A DNA stretch of 64,000 nucleotides from an uncultured Crocinitomix sp. (GTDB lineage Bacteria > Bacteroidota > Bacteroidia > Flavobacteriales_D > Crocinitomicaceae). The position numbers and the translations under genes are program-made. The stretch spans positions 30,318 to 94,317 of the forward strand of contig CAKZON010000043.1 of NCBI GenBank assembly GCA_937136425.1, written 5' to 3'. Positions 18,414 through 27,128 of the stretch are shown one piece after another; the stretch's first letter is position 1; each line of letters starts with the position of its first letter. The notes beneath the pieces were generated by a model that made no database searches, was not told where the DNA came from, and was given only the letters and a program-made list of their open reading frames with translations.

Positions 18414-19796
18414 ATGATGACCGCAAACTCAATTGTTGAACCAGTTTTAATGGATGTTACGGCGCAAAATGCTGTTTCTGATTCTGCCGCAACAAGTTTT
18501 AATTCTAATAACGTTGTGTCAGCATTAGATTCTTTGCAATCAGAAGCATTAATTAATTGGACCAATGATACACTAAATAGTGTAGGTGTGCAAGGTGATG
18601 CGCAAATGTATGTTCGCACAATTTTATTGTTAACTGCAGCGGTTGGAATTAGTTTTGTTCTTTGGTGGGTGACTCGAAAAATATTGATTGAGGTCATTCA
18701 TAGAGTTGCTTATAAATCTAAAACCAAATGGGATGATTATTTGGTGAAAAATAAAGTTTTTTCAGCCATTGCACATTTAGTCCCGTTTTTGTTTTTGGAC
18801 TTTATGATTCAAACCGTGTTCTCAAGCTTTCCACTAATAGCAGAGTTTTTAATTAGAGCTACGGATATTGCAATAATCATAATTGTACTCTATGTTATTA
18901 TTCGAACGTTAAATACCGCTAAGGATGTCTTAATTGAAAAACCAAGATTGAAAGATAAGCCAATCGAGTCTTATTTTCAATTGACTAAGATTGTGTTTCG
19001 AGGATTATTTATTATCCTCATTATATCTGTCGCTTTTAAAATTGAACCATTAGTAATTTTAACCTCAATGGGAGCTTTAACAGCCATTTTAATATTGGTT
19101 TTTAAGGATACTATTCTTGGGTTTGTGGGGAGTATTCAGTTAGCTGCTAATGATATGGTTCGTATCGGAGATTGGATTACAATGGAGAAGTATGGCGCTG
19201 ATGGTGATGTAGTCGAAATCAATTTGGCAACTGTAAAGGTTCAAAACTTTGATAAAACAATTACGACTATTCCAACTTATTCATTTATTTCTGATTCCTT
19301 TAAAAACTGGCGCGGAATGCTAGATTCTGATGGGAGAAGAATTGTGCGATCCATTCATATTAAAATTCATTCAATTAAATTTTGTTCACCTGATTTACTG
19401 AATAAAATAGGAGAGATTGAATTGATTCGAGATTATATCGATCAGAAAGAAGCAGAGATATTGGATTATAATAAAGAAAATGAAATCAATAAATCTGTTT
19501 TATTGAATGGCCGAAATCAAACAAATATTGGAATTTTCAGGTATTATATTCAGCAATATTTAGAGCAAAATCCAGCTATTAATGATTCCATGACTTTAAT
19601 GGTGCGCCAACTTGACCCTTCTGATAAAGGGGTGCCAATTCAGTTATATACCTTTACAAAAACGCATGATTGGGTTGAATATGAGCTAATCATGGCGGAT
19701 ATTTTTGATCACCTCTTGGCTGCGGTTCCATTTTTCGATTTAGAAGTGTTTGAACAACCGGCAGGTTCAGATATGAGAAAGCTCGCTCAGCAATAG
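18414..19796 (+). CDS. MscS-family mechanosensitive channel
   Basis: 460 aa. An N-terminal extension of about 60 residues is followed by membrane segments near residues 66-90, 118-140, 147-170 and 200-225, then the pore-lining helix and MscS beta domain (ILVFKDTILGFVGSIQL, NDMVRIGDWI, GDVVEINLATVKVQNFD, TIPTYSFISDSFKNWR). The large C-terminal domain resembles YbdG/YnaI-type channels. It should sit in the inner membrane and release solutes on hypo-osmotic shock. TAACTTTG at 18379-18386 fits a -7 box 27 nt before the ATG, and an AGGA site precedes it. Monocistronic. Confidence 0.92.
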   Translation: MMTANSIVEPVLMDVTAQNAVSDSAATSFNSNNVVSALDSLQSEALINWTNDTLNSVGVQGDAQMYVRTILLLTAAVGISFVLWWVTRKILIEVIHRVAYKSKTKWDDYLVKNKVFSAIAHLVPFLFLDFMIQTVFSSFPLIAEFLIRATDIAIIIIVLYVIIRTLNTAKDVLIEKPRLKDKPIESYFQLTKIVFRGLFIILIISVAFKIEPLVILTSMGALTAILILVFKDTILGFVGSIQLAANDMVRIGDWITMEKYGADGDVVEINLATVKVQNFDKTITTIPTYSFISDSFKNWRGMLDSDGRRIVRSIHIKIHSIKFCSPDLLNKIGEIELIRDYIDQKEAEILDYNKENEINKSVLLNGRNQTNIGIFRYYIQQYLEQNPAINDSMTLMVRQLDPSDKGVPIQLYTFTKTHDWVEYELIMADIFDHLLAAVPFFDLEVFEQPAGSDMRKLAQQ

Positions 19797-20104
19797 TTAT
19801 TGTTTTAACTTCTTGGTTAGTAGTTGTTTATTGTGCCTTTTTTAAGGTGGGCTGGATTTTTTTGCCTAATTCTAGGTGTAATTTCTGCTAAAACACTGTC
19901 AATTAGTGTGTAATAATTTTGCTTTTCTAGGTCTTTTATACGTTTAATTGAGTCGATTAATCTGTTTTCTTTGTGGTTAAGGGTATGAAGTTAGTTGTTC
20001 GTCGATAAAAATCAGGTGTTTATGGAATAATTTGTTACTTTAGTACTTGCTATTTGAGAAATAGTTTTTCTACGCTCCCTACTAAGTATAAAAACCTAAA
20101 GCGA
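19797..20104. other. Intergenic region with no recognised gene
   Basis: This 308-bp stretch between the MscS gene and the next T9SS gene holds no convincing ORF, hairpin terminator or RNA. TACTTTAG at 20036-20043 is one mismatch from a -7 box and could drive the downstream gene. Confidence 0.5.
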
Positions 20105-23100
20105 ATGAAAACTAAGCTTGTCATATTATCTATCGGTTGTTTTATCGTGTCAAATGCTAATGCCCAAACAATTTTTGCACGTTCAAACGGAGATTGGGAT
20201 CAAACTACTGTATGGTCAACAATTGGAACAGGTGGCGCTTCTTGTGGTTGTACGCCTGGCGTTGGTGATGACGTTTTAATAGATGGATTTGATGTTGATA
20301 TTGATGCTGGAACAGGAGATGTTACAGTGAATAGTGTCAAAATTACAAATGCAGCCGGTTCAGATGTTCGTTTGCGCGTTCAAGCAGGGGCAACACTAAC
20401 CGTAACAACAGATTTCGAAATTGAAAGTAATTCTGTAGGGAATGATGCAGAGTTAACCGTTGTTGGAACAGGATCAGGATTAGATGTTTTAGACGATTTT
20501 TTGGCAGATCAAGACGCAGGTGATGATTTGTTGATTGACATAGACGACAATGCACAGGTTAATATTTCAGATGAAGCTAATTTTCTTCAAGATGGCGGAG
20601 ATGATATGGAGCTTAACATGAATTTGAATTCAGGTACTCAGGCGCAGTGGAATGTTGCAGGAGATATGTTGGTTGACCATGATGGAGGAGATGATATTCG
20701 GCTTTTAACTGATGATGCCTCAAGTCTTTTAAATGTTGATGGCGATCTCACTGTAAACATGAATGCTGGATTAGATGATGATATGACTTTTAACCTTGAT
20801 GGAGGTGATTTTGATATTGAAGGTGATATTATTGTTACAAGAACAGCAACAACAGGTTTTATTGTGGTGGATATGGATGGTGGAGACTTGGATTGCGATA
20901 ATTTTATGGCAACTTCAAGCGGAACCTCATCTATTGGCGATATTAGAATTCAAATTGATGGTGCTTCTCAATTCACCTGTAATTTTTTTGATGCCACAAT
21001 TTCGGGTGGAGATGATCTGAGCTTAAGGATCAATGAAAACAACGGAACAACAGGGCAAATGAATGTCGATAATGATTTCACAGTTCAGGTAACTGGTGGT
21101 GATGATTTCGAAATGCTATTAGCACAGGACAATTCTCAGTTTAATGTATTAAATGATGTGGACATTACTTTTGCTGGTGGAGATGATTTAGATTTATTTT
21201 TGGATAATGATGCCACTTGGGATATTGATGGAGACTTTACAATTGTTTCATCTGGAAATGGTTCGCAAGAAATTGATTTATCAGGAGGATCAGATGATCC
21301 AACAATAAGTGTTGGAGGGAGTTTTTCTTGGACAAACCAAACGGGTAATATTGATGTTTTGGTGGATTTAAATAGTGGAACGTTTTCAACTGTAAGTGAT
21401 TTTTCTTTAATCAATGCGACAGGCGGAGATGATATCGATCTTCAGTTGGATGATGATGCTTTATTGTCAATTGGAGGGGATTTTACGGCTGAAATAACAG
21501 GAGGAGATGATATTCGAATTGGTTTAGGTGAAAATGTTGCTGCGAGTACGGCAGAGATTAATGTAGCTGGTGATGCCAATATCTTACTAACATCAAATGC
21601 TGCTCCAGCGCCAATTTGGTATGTTCGAGTTTTTGAAAATACACGATTCATTGTAGGAGATGATTTGGTTTTAACTACAGACTTTACAACGACAGGACTT
21701 TGTCTCTTTAGCGTTACAAATACCGCAGAACTTGTAGTTGCGGATAATATAGATTTAAACGCAATTGGCTCTGGCGAGCTAGAGGTGAGGTTAGATGATG
21801 ATAGTTTTTTACGTATTGGAGGAAACTTTTTAAGAGGTGCAAGCCCTAATAATTTTGGTGAATTTGATGCAACTGATGATAATGGTACGGTTGAATATAT
21901 GGGATCTACCGCGCAAGTAATAGCTGAAGATGACGGAGGTGGGGGAGATAGTTTCCAATATATGAATTTAGAAATAGACAATTCGTTTGGAACTATACCT
22001 CAATTAACTTTAGAAGGTGATGTTACTGTTCGTGGTAATTTAACAATGAATGATGGAGTTGTTGCCTCTGATGTGACGGATATTTTGATTGTAGGAAATG
22101 ATGGAACTAGTTCAGGAGCATCTGATGATAGTTATGTAGATGGTTATATGCGGAAAGTTGGAAATGATGCTTTCACTTTTCCAACGGGTGATGGAGGATT
22201 TTATGGGCCTATTGGAATTTCTGCTCCAACTGGAACAACGCACCAATTTGAGGCACAATACTTTTTAGTTCGACCAGATGATGACGGATTTGATGAAACA
22301 AGTTTGGATGGTACTTTAGACCATATATCGATAGTTGAATATTGGAAGTTAAATCGTACTTCAGGAACATCAACACCGACGGTTACTTTATCTTGGGATT
22401 CTCCAAGAAGTGGTGGAGTCGTGAATGAAGCTGATTTACGATTTGCTCGCTGGGATGGCGCTGTTTGGCGTGATTTGGGCGCGGCTTCTGTTTCTGGTAC
22501 ACCAACGGCTGGAACACTTGATAATAGTGTTGGAATTACAGCTTATTCTGATTCAAATCCGTATACCCTAGGCACAATAGATGCTCTAAACCCATTACCA
22601 ATTCAATTAACAGCATTTACAGCAACTTTGCAAAACGGTGTTGTGGCACTTAATTGGACTACAAAATCAGAAATCAACAATAATTATTTCACATTAGAAA
22701 AAAGTACTGACGGAATTAATTGGACAGCGTTTGCTCAGGTTGATGCTGCAGGCAATAGCAGTGTTGAAATTAATTATCGTTATGTAGATGAGGATCCTTA
22801 TTTAGGCGTTTCTTATTATCGACTTAAGCAAACGGATTTTGATTTAACAGCAACCTATTTTGGTCCAATAGCTGTGCAGATGGTGGATGATTTATCAATA
22901 TTTCCAAACCCCACTAGTGGGGTAGTATATATTGTTGGAGAATCAAATCCTGAACGTGTCCAATTGTTTAATTTGCAAGGGCAAAAAATTCCCATTCAAT
23001 TTAGAGCTATTACTGGACGATTGCTTCTTGATACAAATGATTTAGCAAACGGAACATATTATCTCCAATTCGCTTCAGAAATTAAAAGATTAGTGGTTCA

Positions 23101-23107
23101 ACATTAG
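20105..23107 (+). CDS. T9SS surface protein with GGDD-repeat solenoid
   Basis: 1000 aa from the ATG at 20105, chosen because it yields a signal peptide ending SNANAQ. Residues about 60-560 contain around ten recurrences of GGDD(I/L/M)xLxL-type strands spaced 30-60 residues apart, alternating with (N/D)VxGD strands. The pattern suggests an Asp-rich beta-solenoid, probably binding divalent cations. Residues about 570-830 hold further beta domains (FTFPTGDGGFYGPIGI), then an Fn3-like domain (LNWTTKSEINNNYFTLEKS) and a type A sorting domain (LSIFPNPTSGVVYIVG). It is predicted to be T9SS-exported and surface-attached. Its stop overlaps that of the converging lipoprotein gene by 4 bp. Confidence 0.85.
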   Translation: MKTKLVILSIGCFIVSNANAQTIFARSNGDWDQTTVWSTIGTGGASCGCTPGVGDDVLIDGFDVDIDAGTGDVTVNSVKITNAAGSDVRLRVQAGATLTVTTDFEIESNSVGNDAELTVVGTGSGLDVLDDFLADQDAGDDLLIDIDDNAQVNISDEANFLQDGGDDMELNMNLNSGTQAQWNVAGDMLVDHDGGDDIRLLTDDASSLLNVDGDLTVNMNAGLDDDMTFNLDGGDFDIEGDIIVTRTATTGFIVVDMDGGDLDCDNFMATSSGTSSIGDIRIQIDGASQFTCNFFDATISGGDDLSLRINENNGTTGQMNVDNDFTVQVTGGDDFEMLLAQDNSQFNVLNDVDITFAGGDDLDLFLDNDATWDIDGDFTIVSSGNGSQEIDLSGGSDDPTISVGGSFSWTNQTGNIDVLVDLNSGTFSTVSDFSLINATGGDDIDLQLDDDALLSIGGDFTAEITGGDDIRIGLGENVAASTAEINVAGDANILLTSNAAPAPIWYVRVFENTRFIVGDDLVLTTDFTTTGLCLFSVTNTAELVVADNIDLNAIGSGELEVRLDDDSFLRIGGNFLRGASPNNFGEFDATDDNGTVEYMGSTAQVIAEDDGGGGDSFQYMNLEIDNSFGTIPQLTLEGDVTVRGNLTMNDGVVASDVTDILIVGNDGTSSGASDDSYVDGYMRKVGNDAFTFPTGDGGFYGPIGISAPTGTTHQFEAQYFLVRPDDDGFDETSLDGTLDHISIVEYWKLNRTSGTSTPTVTLSWDSPRSGGVVNEADLRFARWDGAVWRDLGAASVSGTPTAGTLDNSVGITAYSDSNPYTLGTIDALNPLPIQLTAFTATLQNGVVALNWTTKSEINNNYFTLEKSTDGINWTAFAQVDAAGNSSVEINYRYVDEDPYLGVSYYRLKQTDFDLTATYFGPIAVQMVDDLSIFPNPTSGVVYIVGESNPERVQLFNLQGQKIPIQFRAITGRLLLDTNDLANGTYYLQFASEIKRLVVQH

Positions 23108-23535
23108 CTTAACTTCGCTTGAAAAACAATTTCAGTTTGTTTTCCCCACTTGTATTTAGCATGATAAATTAGCGAGCCATTTTCTGTATAAATATAATGG
23201 TCACCTGTTTGAAAACTCATATCGAATTCTTTAGATTCATGAACTTGACCATTTTCAAAATAGGTAATAAAATCACCGTGTACTTTGCCTTTGTAGAAAT
23301 TTTTAGAAAGGGAAAGATTCCCATTACCATAGAAGTTTTCGCACAAGCCTGTAAAACCTTCTCGAGGTTCAGTTAAGTAGAAATTATTATAAGGCAAATC
23401 AAATGCCAATTCATTGCAATCACAATATGTTACTTCTTCCTCTACAATTGGGGCTTGTGGTTCGTTTTCCGCTTCTCCACAAGCAATAATAAAAATTGAA
23501 AAAAGAATTATCACAAAAGAATGATGCATATACAT
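23104..23535 (-). CDS. Lipoprotein with MORN-variant repeats
   Basis: 143 aa. A hydrophobic leader with Cys19 in IIACGEAEN makes it a likely lipoprotein. After a short acidic linker and CDCNELAF, the rest has YwqK/MORN-variant units (YGNGNLSLSKNFYKGKVHG, FENGQVHESKEFD, ENGSLIYHAKYKWG). Such repeats occur in envelope proteins and near some toxin systems, but no partner is seen here. Met3 is an equally good start. A TAACTTTA -7-like element lies just upstream on this strand. It converges on the GGDD-repeat gene. Confidence 0.75.
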   Translation of the reverse strand: MYMHHSFVIILFSIFIIACGEAENEPQAPIVEEEVTYCDCNELAFDLPYNNFYLTEPREGFTGLCENFYGNGNLSLSKNFYKGKVHGDFITYFENGQVHESKEFDMSFQTGDHYIYTENGSLIYHAKYKWGKQTEIVFQAKLS

Positions 23536-23577
23536 ATTGGTTTTATAAAGGCTAAAGTTAAGGAATTCTTACGCACA

Positions 23578-23614
23578 AAAAAAGAGGCTACTCCAATTAG
23601 AATAGCCTCTTTTT
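23578..23614 (-). terminator. Intrinsic terminator of the Gly-rich surface protein gene
   Basis: Arms AAAGAGGCTA (23581-23590) and TAGCCTCTTT (23603-23612) flank a 12-nt loop. On the minus strand the hairpin follows the stop at 23628 and ends in a T-run. A run of T on the plus strand means it could work both ways. Confidence 0.85.
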
Positions 23615-23627
23615 ATAAAGTGATGAT

Positions 23628-25661
23628 CTACTGTTTTATTAGTTTAATGGTTTTGTTGTTTTCACCTTGTGCAACTTTTACAAAATAAGTTCCATTGGCA
23701 AAACGTGCTAAAGAAATAATTTCTTGATTAATAGCAGTTCCGTTAATGATGCGTTCACCATTTACATTAACTATTTCATAGGAGAAATTACCTTCTAACG
23801 CAATTGTTACCTCATCAACTGTAGGATTCGGATATAAGGATAGTAAACTACCATTTAATTCATCTATTCCAACTTGACTACCAATAACGGCAGTTATAGT
23901 GTTGCTGCATCCTTCTGCATCCTCTACTACTAAAATATAGGTTCCTGCAGCGAGTCCAACTAAATCTTCTGTATCATCAAAATCGCCAGTTTCGTCATTG
24001 TCCCAATCATAAGTATAAGGAACAAATCCACCAGTTACAATAACAGCAACCTCTCCATCATCTCCAAAAATTTCATCTGTAGTTATATAATCAATTTGAA
24101 TTGAATCTTTAACCTCTACCTCAATTTCAGCTTCATTCACACAGTCATTGTCATCCGTTCCTGTAACAACAAGTGTAATCGTTCCAATTTCAAAAGGAAC
24201 ATATTCAACCCCATCTGTAATCATGTCAGGTGTCCAAGAATAGTCTGTTGCTCCAGATCCTGAAGCAGTGAACCCTTGACCAAGACAAATTTTATCGTCA
24301 TCAACAGTTGCAATTACCTCAGGTAGAGCATTTACAAGTACATCAATACTTGCTTCATTTTCGCATCCTGTAATATCATTCGTTCCAGTAACTGTGAAAG
24401 TAGTTGTTCCAACTTCTGGTAGATATGGAGCTCCTTCAGTAACATCTCCAGGAGACCATTCATAGTCATCAGCGTCTCCACCCGATCCAAGAATTATTGT
24501 TTCATCTTCACAAACTTCAGTTTCATCAGATGAGATTGTAACCTCAGGTAATTCATAAACTTCAACATCAATTGACGTTGCACAATCAGTTGGATCGTCA
24601 CTTGTTGCTGTGTAAGTAATAATTCCAGTTGTTAGTGGTTCAAACTCAACGTCATCTTCCACACCCATATCCCATGAAATTGTTCCGTCACCTTCAGCGT
24701 CAAGAGTAATCGATTCACCAAAGCAAATTTCAGTTTCTGTAGCTGTTACAGTGATTGGCGTACATAAAACCGTGATAATTATTTGTCCGTGACCTTCATT
24801 TGCACCCTGCGTGTGAACAACGTCTGTTGCTCCAGGATCGGTATAACTAGATCCGCCGCCACCGCCAGCAAAACAAACTCCAGCACCGCCACCATAATAG
24901 CCGCCGCCGCCGCCGCCGCCAGAAGTACAACCAGTACCACTGCACGAACAAGTACTTAGTCCAGATGGTGCGCAAACTGAATTTCCACCAAGGCCTAAAG
25001 AACCACTTCCGCCTACAATTCCACCACTACACCAGCACGAATTATTTCCACCAACACCGCCAGAAACAGCCGTTCCGCCGCCACCACGTGTACAGATTGA
25101 ACCACCAGTTTCAAGTAATGCCATTTGACCAGTTAAACCACCTCCTGCACCAGAACCAGCGGTTGATTGGTATACTCCAGCACCGTTTCCTGCAACACCA
25201 CCGCCGCCACCTGCAACTACTACACGATTGGCAAGTCCTGTACCACCTTGTCTAATGTCAGATGCACCACCACCGCCAGCAGCAATAACTTCAGTTCCAC
25301 CACAAGATTCAATATCACCACCTCCATTGTATCCGCCAGAGAGCATAGAACCTTCTCCTCCAACAAATATATACAGCGTTTCGCCAGGTGTTACAGGAAG
25401 TAAGCCCGTTACTTGACCGCCGTTTCCAGCATCAATGGCTATGTCACTCGTACCTCCCCAACCAACTGTTGTTCCTTCAATATCACCACCTTCGGCACCT
25501 AGAACGTCGAATTGAACTTCAGTCACTCCTAGAGGGACAGCAAAAGTTTGCATTCCTCCAGTATGGTCGAAGGTTGTAGCATCTTGCCCATAGACAGCGC
25601 CAGTTAGCAATAATGCACCAAGCATTACCACCTGTTTAGAGTTAAAGTATTTTTTTATCAT
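23628..25661 (-). CDS. T9SS glycine-rich and Ig/PKD-repeat surface protein
   Basis: 677 aa with a signal peptide (ending TGAVYGQ). Residues about 28-290 form a glycine-rich domain (FDVLGAEGG, GETLYIFVGGEG, GGGGGGYYGGGAG) with scattered cysteines. Residues about 295-530 contain three 80-residue Ig/PKD-like units, each starting with a Cys strand (EICFGESITL, EVCEDETIIL, KICLGQGFTA). A SprB-type repeat-like module follows (VIVTGGFVPYTYDWDN), then a type A sorting domain (LSLYPNPTVDEVTIAL). The same Ig-like unit recurs seven times in the protein at 51376-54228. The role is probably surface or adhesin; no enzymatic motif was recognised. Confidence 0.85.
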   Translation of the reverse strand: MIKKYFNSKQVVMLGALLLTGAVYGQDATTFDHTGGMQTFAVPLGVTEVQFDVLGAEGGDIEGTTVGWGGTSDIAIDAGNGGQVTGLLPVTPGETLYIFVGGEGSMLSGGYNGGGDIESCGGTEVIAAGGGGASDIRQGGTGLANRVVVAGGGGGVAGNGAGVYQSTAGSGAGGGLTGQMALLETGGSICTRGGGGTAVSGGVGGNNSCWCSGGIVGGSGSLGLGGNSVCAPSGLSTCSCSGTGCTSGGGGGGGYYGGGAGVCFAGGGGGSSYTDPGATDVVHTQGANEGHGQIIITVLCTPITVTATETEICFGESITLDAEGDGTISWDMGVEDDVEFEPLTTGIITYTATSDDPTDCATSIDVEVYELPEVTISSDETEVCEDETIILGSGGDADDYEWSPGDVTEGAPYLPEVGTTTFTVTGTNDITGCENEASIDVLVNALPEVIATVDDDKICLGQGFTASGSGATDYSWTPDMITDGVEYVPFEIGTITLVVTGTDDNDCVNEAEIEVEVKDSIQIDYITTDEIFGDDGEVAVIVTGGFVPYTYDWDNDETGDFDDTEDLVGLAAGTYILVVEDAEGCSNTITAVIGSQVGIDELNGSLLSLYPNPTVDEVTIALEGNFSYEIVNVNGERIINGTAINQEIISLARFANGTYFVKVAQGENNKTIKLIKQ

Positions 25662-25835
25662 ATAAATTAGTTTTGTGAATCCTAAGTTAGCGAATTAATT
25701 TGTGATGGAACAATGAGTTGAACAGATAGAGTAGGTGTTTTATAAATAATTATAAACTGAGTTGATTTTCTAACACATTTAAACTCAACCATCAGAGATA
25801 TACTTCAAAAAAAACTATGATTTTTTCTATGAAAA

Positions 25836-25868
25836 TTTTGGTTACCGAGTAAAGATGCCTTATATTTG
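25836..25868 (+). promoter_or_regulatory. Promoter of the initiator tRNA gene
   Basis: TTTTG (25836-25840), a 20-nt spacer and TATATTTG (25861-25868) match the Bacteroidetes -33/-7 promoter exactly. The start site would be about 50 nt before the tRNA. Confidence 0.75.
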
Positions 25869-25920
25869 CACTCGCTTAAACGAAAGCAATTAAAAAAGAT
25901 ATTTATTACCAACGATATAT

Positions 25921-25996
<76 letters not shown>

Positions 25997-26000
25997 TTGA

Positions 26001-26032
26001 AAAAGAGTTGTCATTTTGACAACTCTTTTTTT
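26001..26032 (+). terminator. Intrinsic terminator after tRNA-fMet
   Basis: Arms AAAAGAGTTGTCA (26001-26013) and TGACAACTCTTTT (26017-26029) are perfectly complementary around a TTT loop and followed by more T. It begins 5 nt after the tRNA CCA. Confidence 0.9.
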
Positions 26033-26143
26033 GTTTCTAGCAATTATGTGGTACCAATACGACGAAGTTTTATCAATCTTCTTATAGCTTCAATTTTAAA
26101 ACAATTCTAGTTCGCTTTTATAAACTTTGAGATTTTTATTTAG

Positions 26144-26272
26144 ATGAGAAGGAATTTCCTGTTGATATGGATAAGATTGAGTTTTGGAAGTGGGAGACGG
26201 AAGCCTTTTTTGAAATTGACGGAGGAGATTTGTTTGGAGCGGATTGAGGGGTTTAAGGCTTTGGAATTGTAA
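26144..26272 (+). CDS. Possible 42-aa ORF overlapping the ParB-like gene
   Basis: An ATG frame of 42 codons ends in TAATG, so its stop overlaps the ATG of the next gene by one base. The C-terminal part (KPFLKLTEEICLERIEGF) is protein-like, while the N-terminal part is not distinctive. A second overlapping frame (26167-26250, MDKIEFWKWETEAFFEIDG) also looks coding. The stretch may be the frameshifted tail of a lost gene rather than a real small protein. Confidence 0.25.
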   Translation: MRRNFLLIWIRLSFGSGRRKPFLKLTEEICLERIEGFKALEL

Positions 26273-26820
26273 TGGAGGATCATAGTTATTCCTTTTGTGC
26301 AAAACGCGGTATAGATCATTTTCAAGAATTATTTGGAAAAAGCCCAAGATTCCCTTGGCAGCATAACATTGTAAAAAGCGAGAAAAGTGTTCCTGATTAT
26401 GATTTTTACAAAAAACATACAAATATATTTTTGAATAATACAACCGTTTGTTTAGATCAAATAAAAGGGACAATGCATTGTGATTATGTGGGTAAAGAGT
26501 GGATTGAGATGTTTGGATGTCTTAAAAAATCAATGGCTCATTCAGAAAAAAATGCCAAAGAATGGATTTCAGAAAAAAGTTCAGGTATAATTCTAAATCA
26601 ATATGGCGATCAATATTTTATCAGTGGAGATGGCAACCATAGGACATGCTATGCCAAATTTTTAGGTTTAAAAGATTTAGTTGTAGGAACTATTCAAGTC
26701 TATGAATTAGATCAAAGTCATCTGAATTTTCATAAACAATTAAAACAATTAAAAGAATTAAAGTTGCATATTAATGAATGGTCTGATCAATACTATAATA
26801 TACAAGTAGGGGATATATAG
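26272..26820 (+). CDS. ParB-like domain protein of unknown role
   Basis: 182 aa with no signal peptide. The motif ISGDGNHRTCYAKFLG at about residues 118-133 resembles the ParB/sulfiredoxin-like core (GxHR, followed by a helix), found in partition proteins, DndB-like proteins and some phage or defence nucleases. The N-terminal half (WQHNIVKSEKS, FYKKHTNIFL) is not recognised. It lies just after tRNA-fMet and before a NACHT NTPase in an accessory region, so a mobile or defence role is possible but unproven. There is no obvious DNA-binding HTH. Confidence 0.6.
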   Translation: MEDHSYSFCAKRGIDHFQELFGKSPRFPWQHNIVKSEKSVPDYDFYKKHTNIFLNNTTVCLDQIKGTMHCDYVGKEWIEMFGCLKKSMAHSEKNAKEWISEKSSGIILNQYGDQYFISGDGNHRTCYAKFLGLKDLVVGTIQVYELDQSHLNFHKQLKQLKELKLHINEWSDQYYNIQVGDI

Positions 26821-26823
26821 TTT

Positions 26824-27024
26824 GTGGTTGACTATGCTGTTTTAGGTTCTTTTTTGTGCTTTTTTAATTCTGTTAAACCTACATTTTTAGGTCGGTTTGG
26901 TGAGAAAGAGACTCGACAAAGAGTCTTAAATAATACCAAATGTATTTGTTTTACTACAAATTATGAAAGAGATTGTCAAAAAATTATATCCTATCATAAA
27001 CGCAATAAAGTAAAATTTGAATAA
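26824..27024 (+). CDS. Hypothetical 66-aa ORF, doubtful
   Basis: This frame starts with GTG 3 bp after the previous stop. The N-terminal part is hydrophobic; the rest (RFGEKETRQRVLNNTK, YERDCQKIISYHKRNKVKF) is basic and could be coding. No family was recognised. It may be a remnant of an eroded gene in the accessory region. Confidence 0.3.
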   Translation: MVDYAVLGSFLCFFNSVKPTFLGRFGEKETRQRVLNNTKCICFTTNYERDCQKIISYHKRNKVKFE

Positions 27025-27073
27025 ATCCCATTAGTTCCAACATTTTAACCGTATTTTTAATTCTGTAACCCAA

Positions 27074-27110
27074 ATTAAAAGTTTCTATTAAAAGTTTCTA
27101 TTAAAAGCTT
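27074..27110 (+). repeat. 13-bp tandem repeat before the NACHT gene
   Basis: The unit ATTAAAAGTTTCT occurs at 27074-27086 and 27087-27099, followed by a partial third copy to 27110. It ends 18 nt before the ATG at 27129, so it lies in the leader or promoter region and could be an operator or a slippage-prone tract. Confidence 0.7.
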
Positions 27111-27128
27111 TTTCAAACGTTTATTACA

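Noticed and set aside
24965..25579. Several plus-strand open frames, His/Pro/Ser-rich
   Set aside because: They are antisense to the glycine-rich domain of the T9SS gene on the minus strand; open frames there follow from Gly/Thr codon bias.
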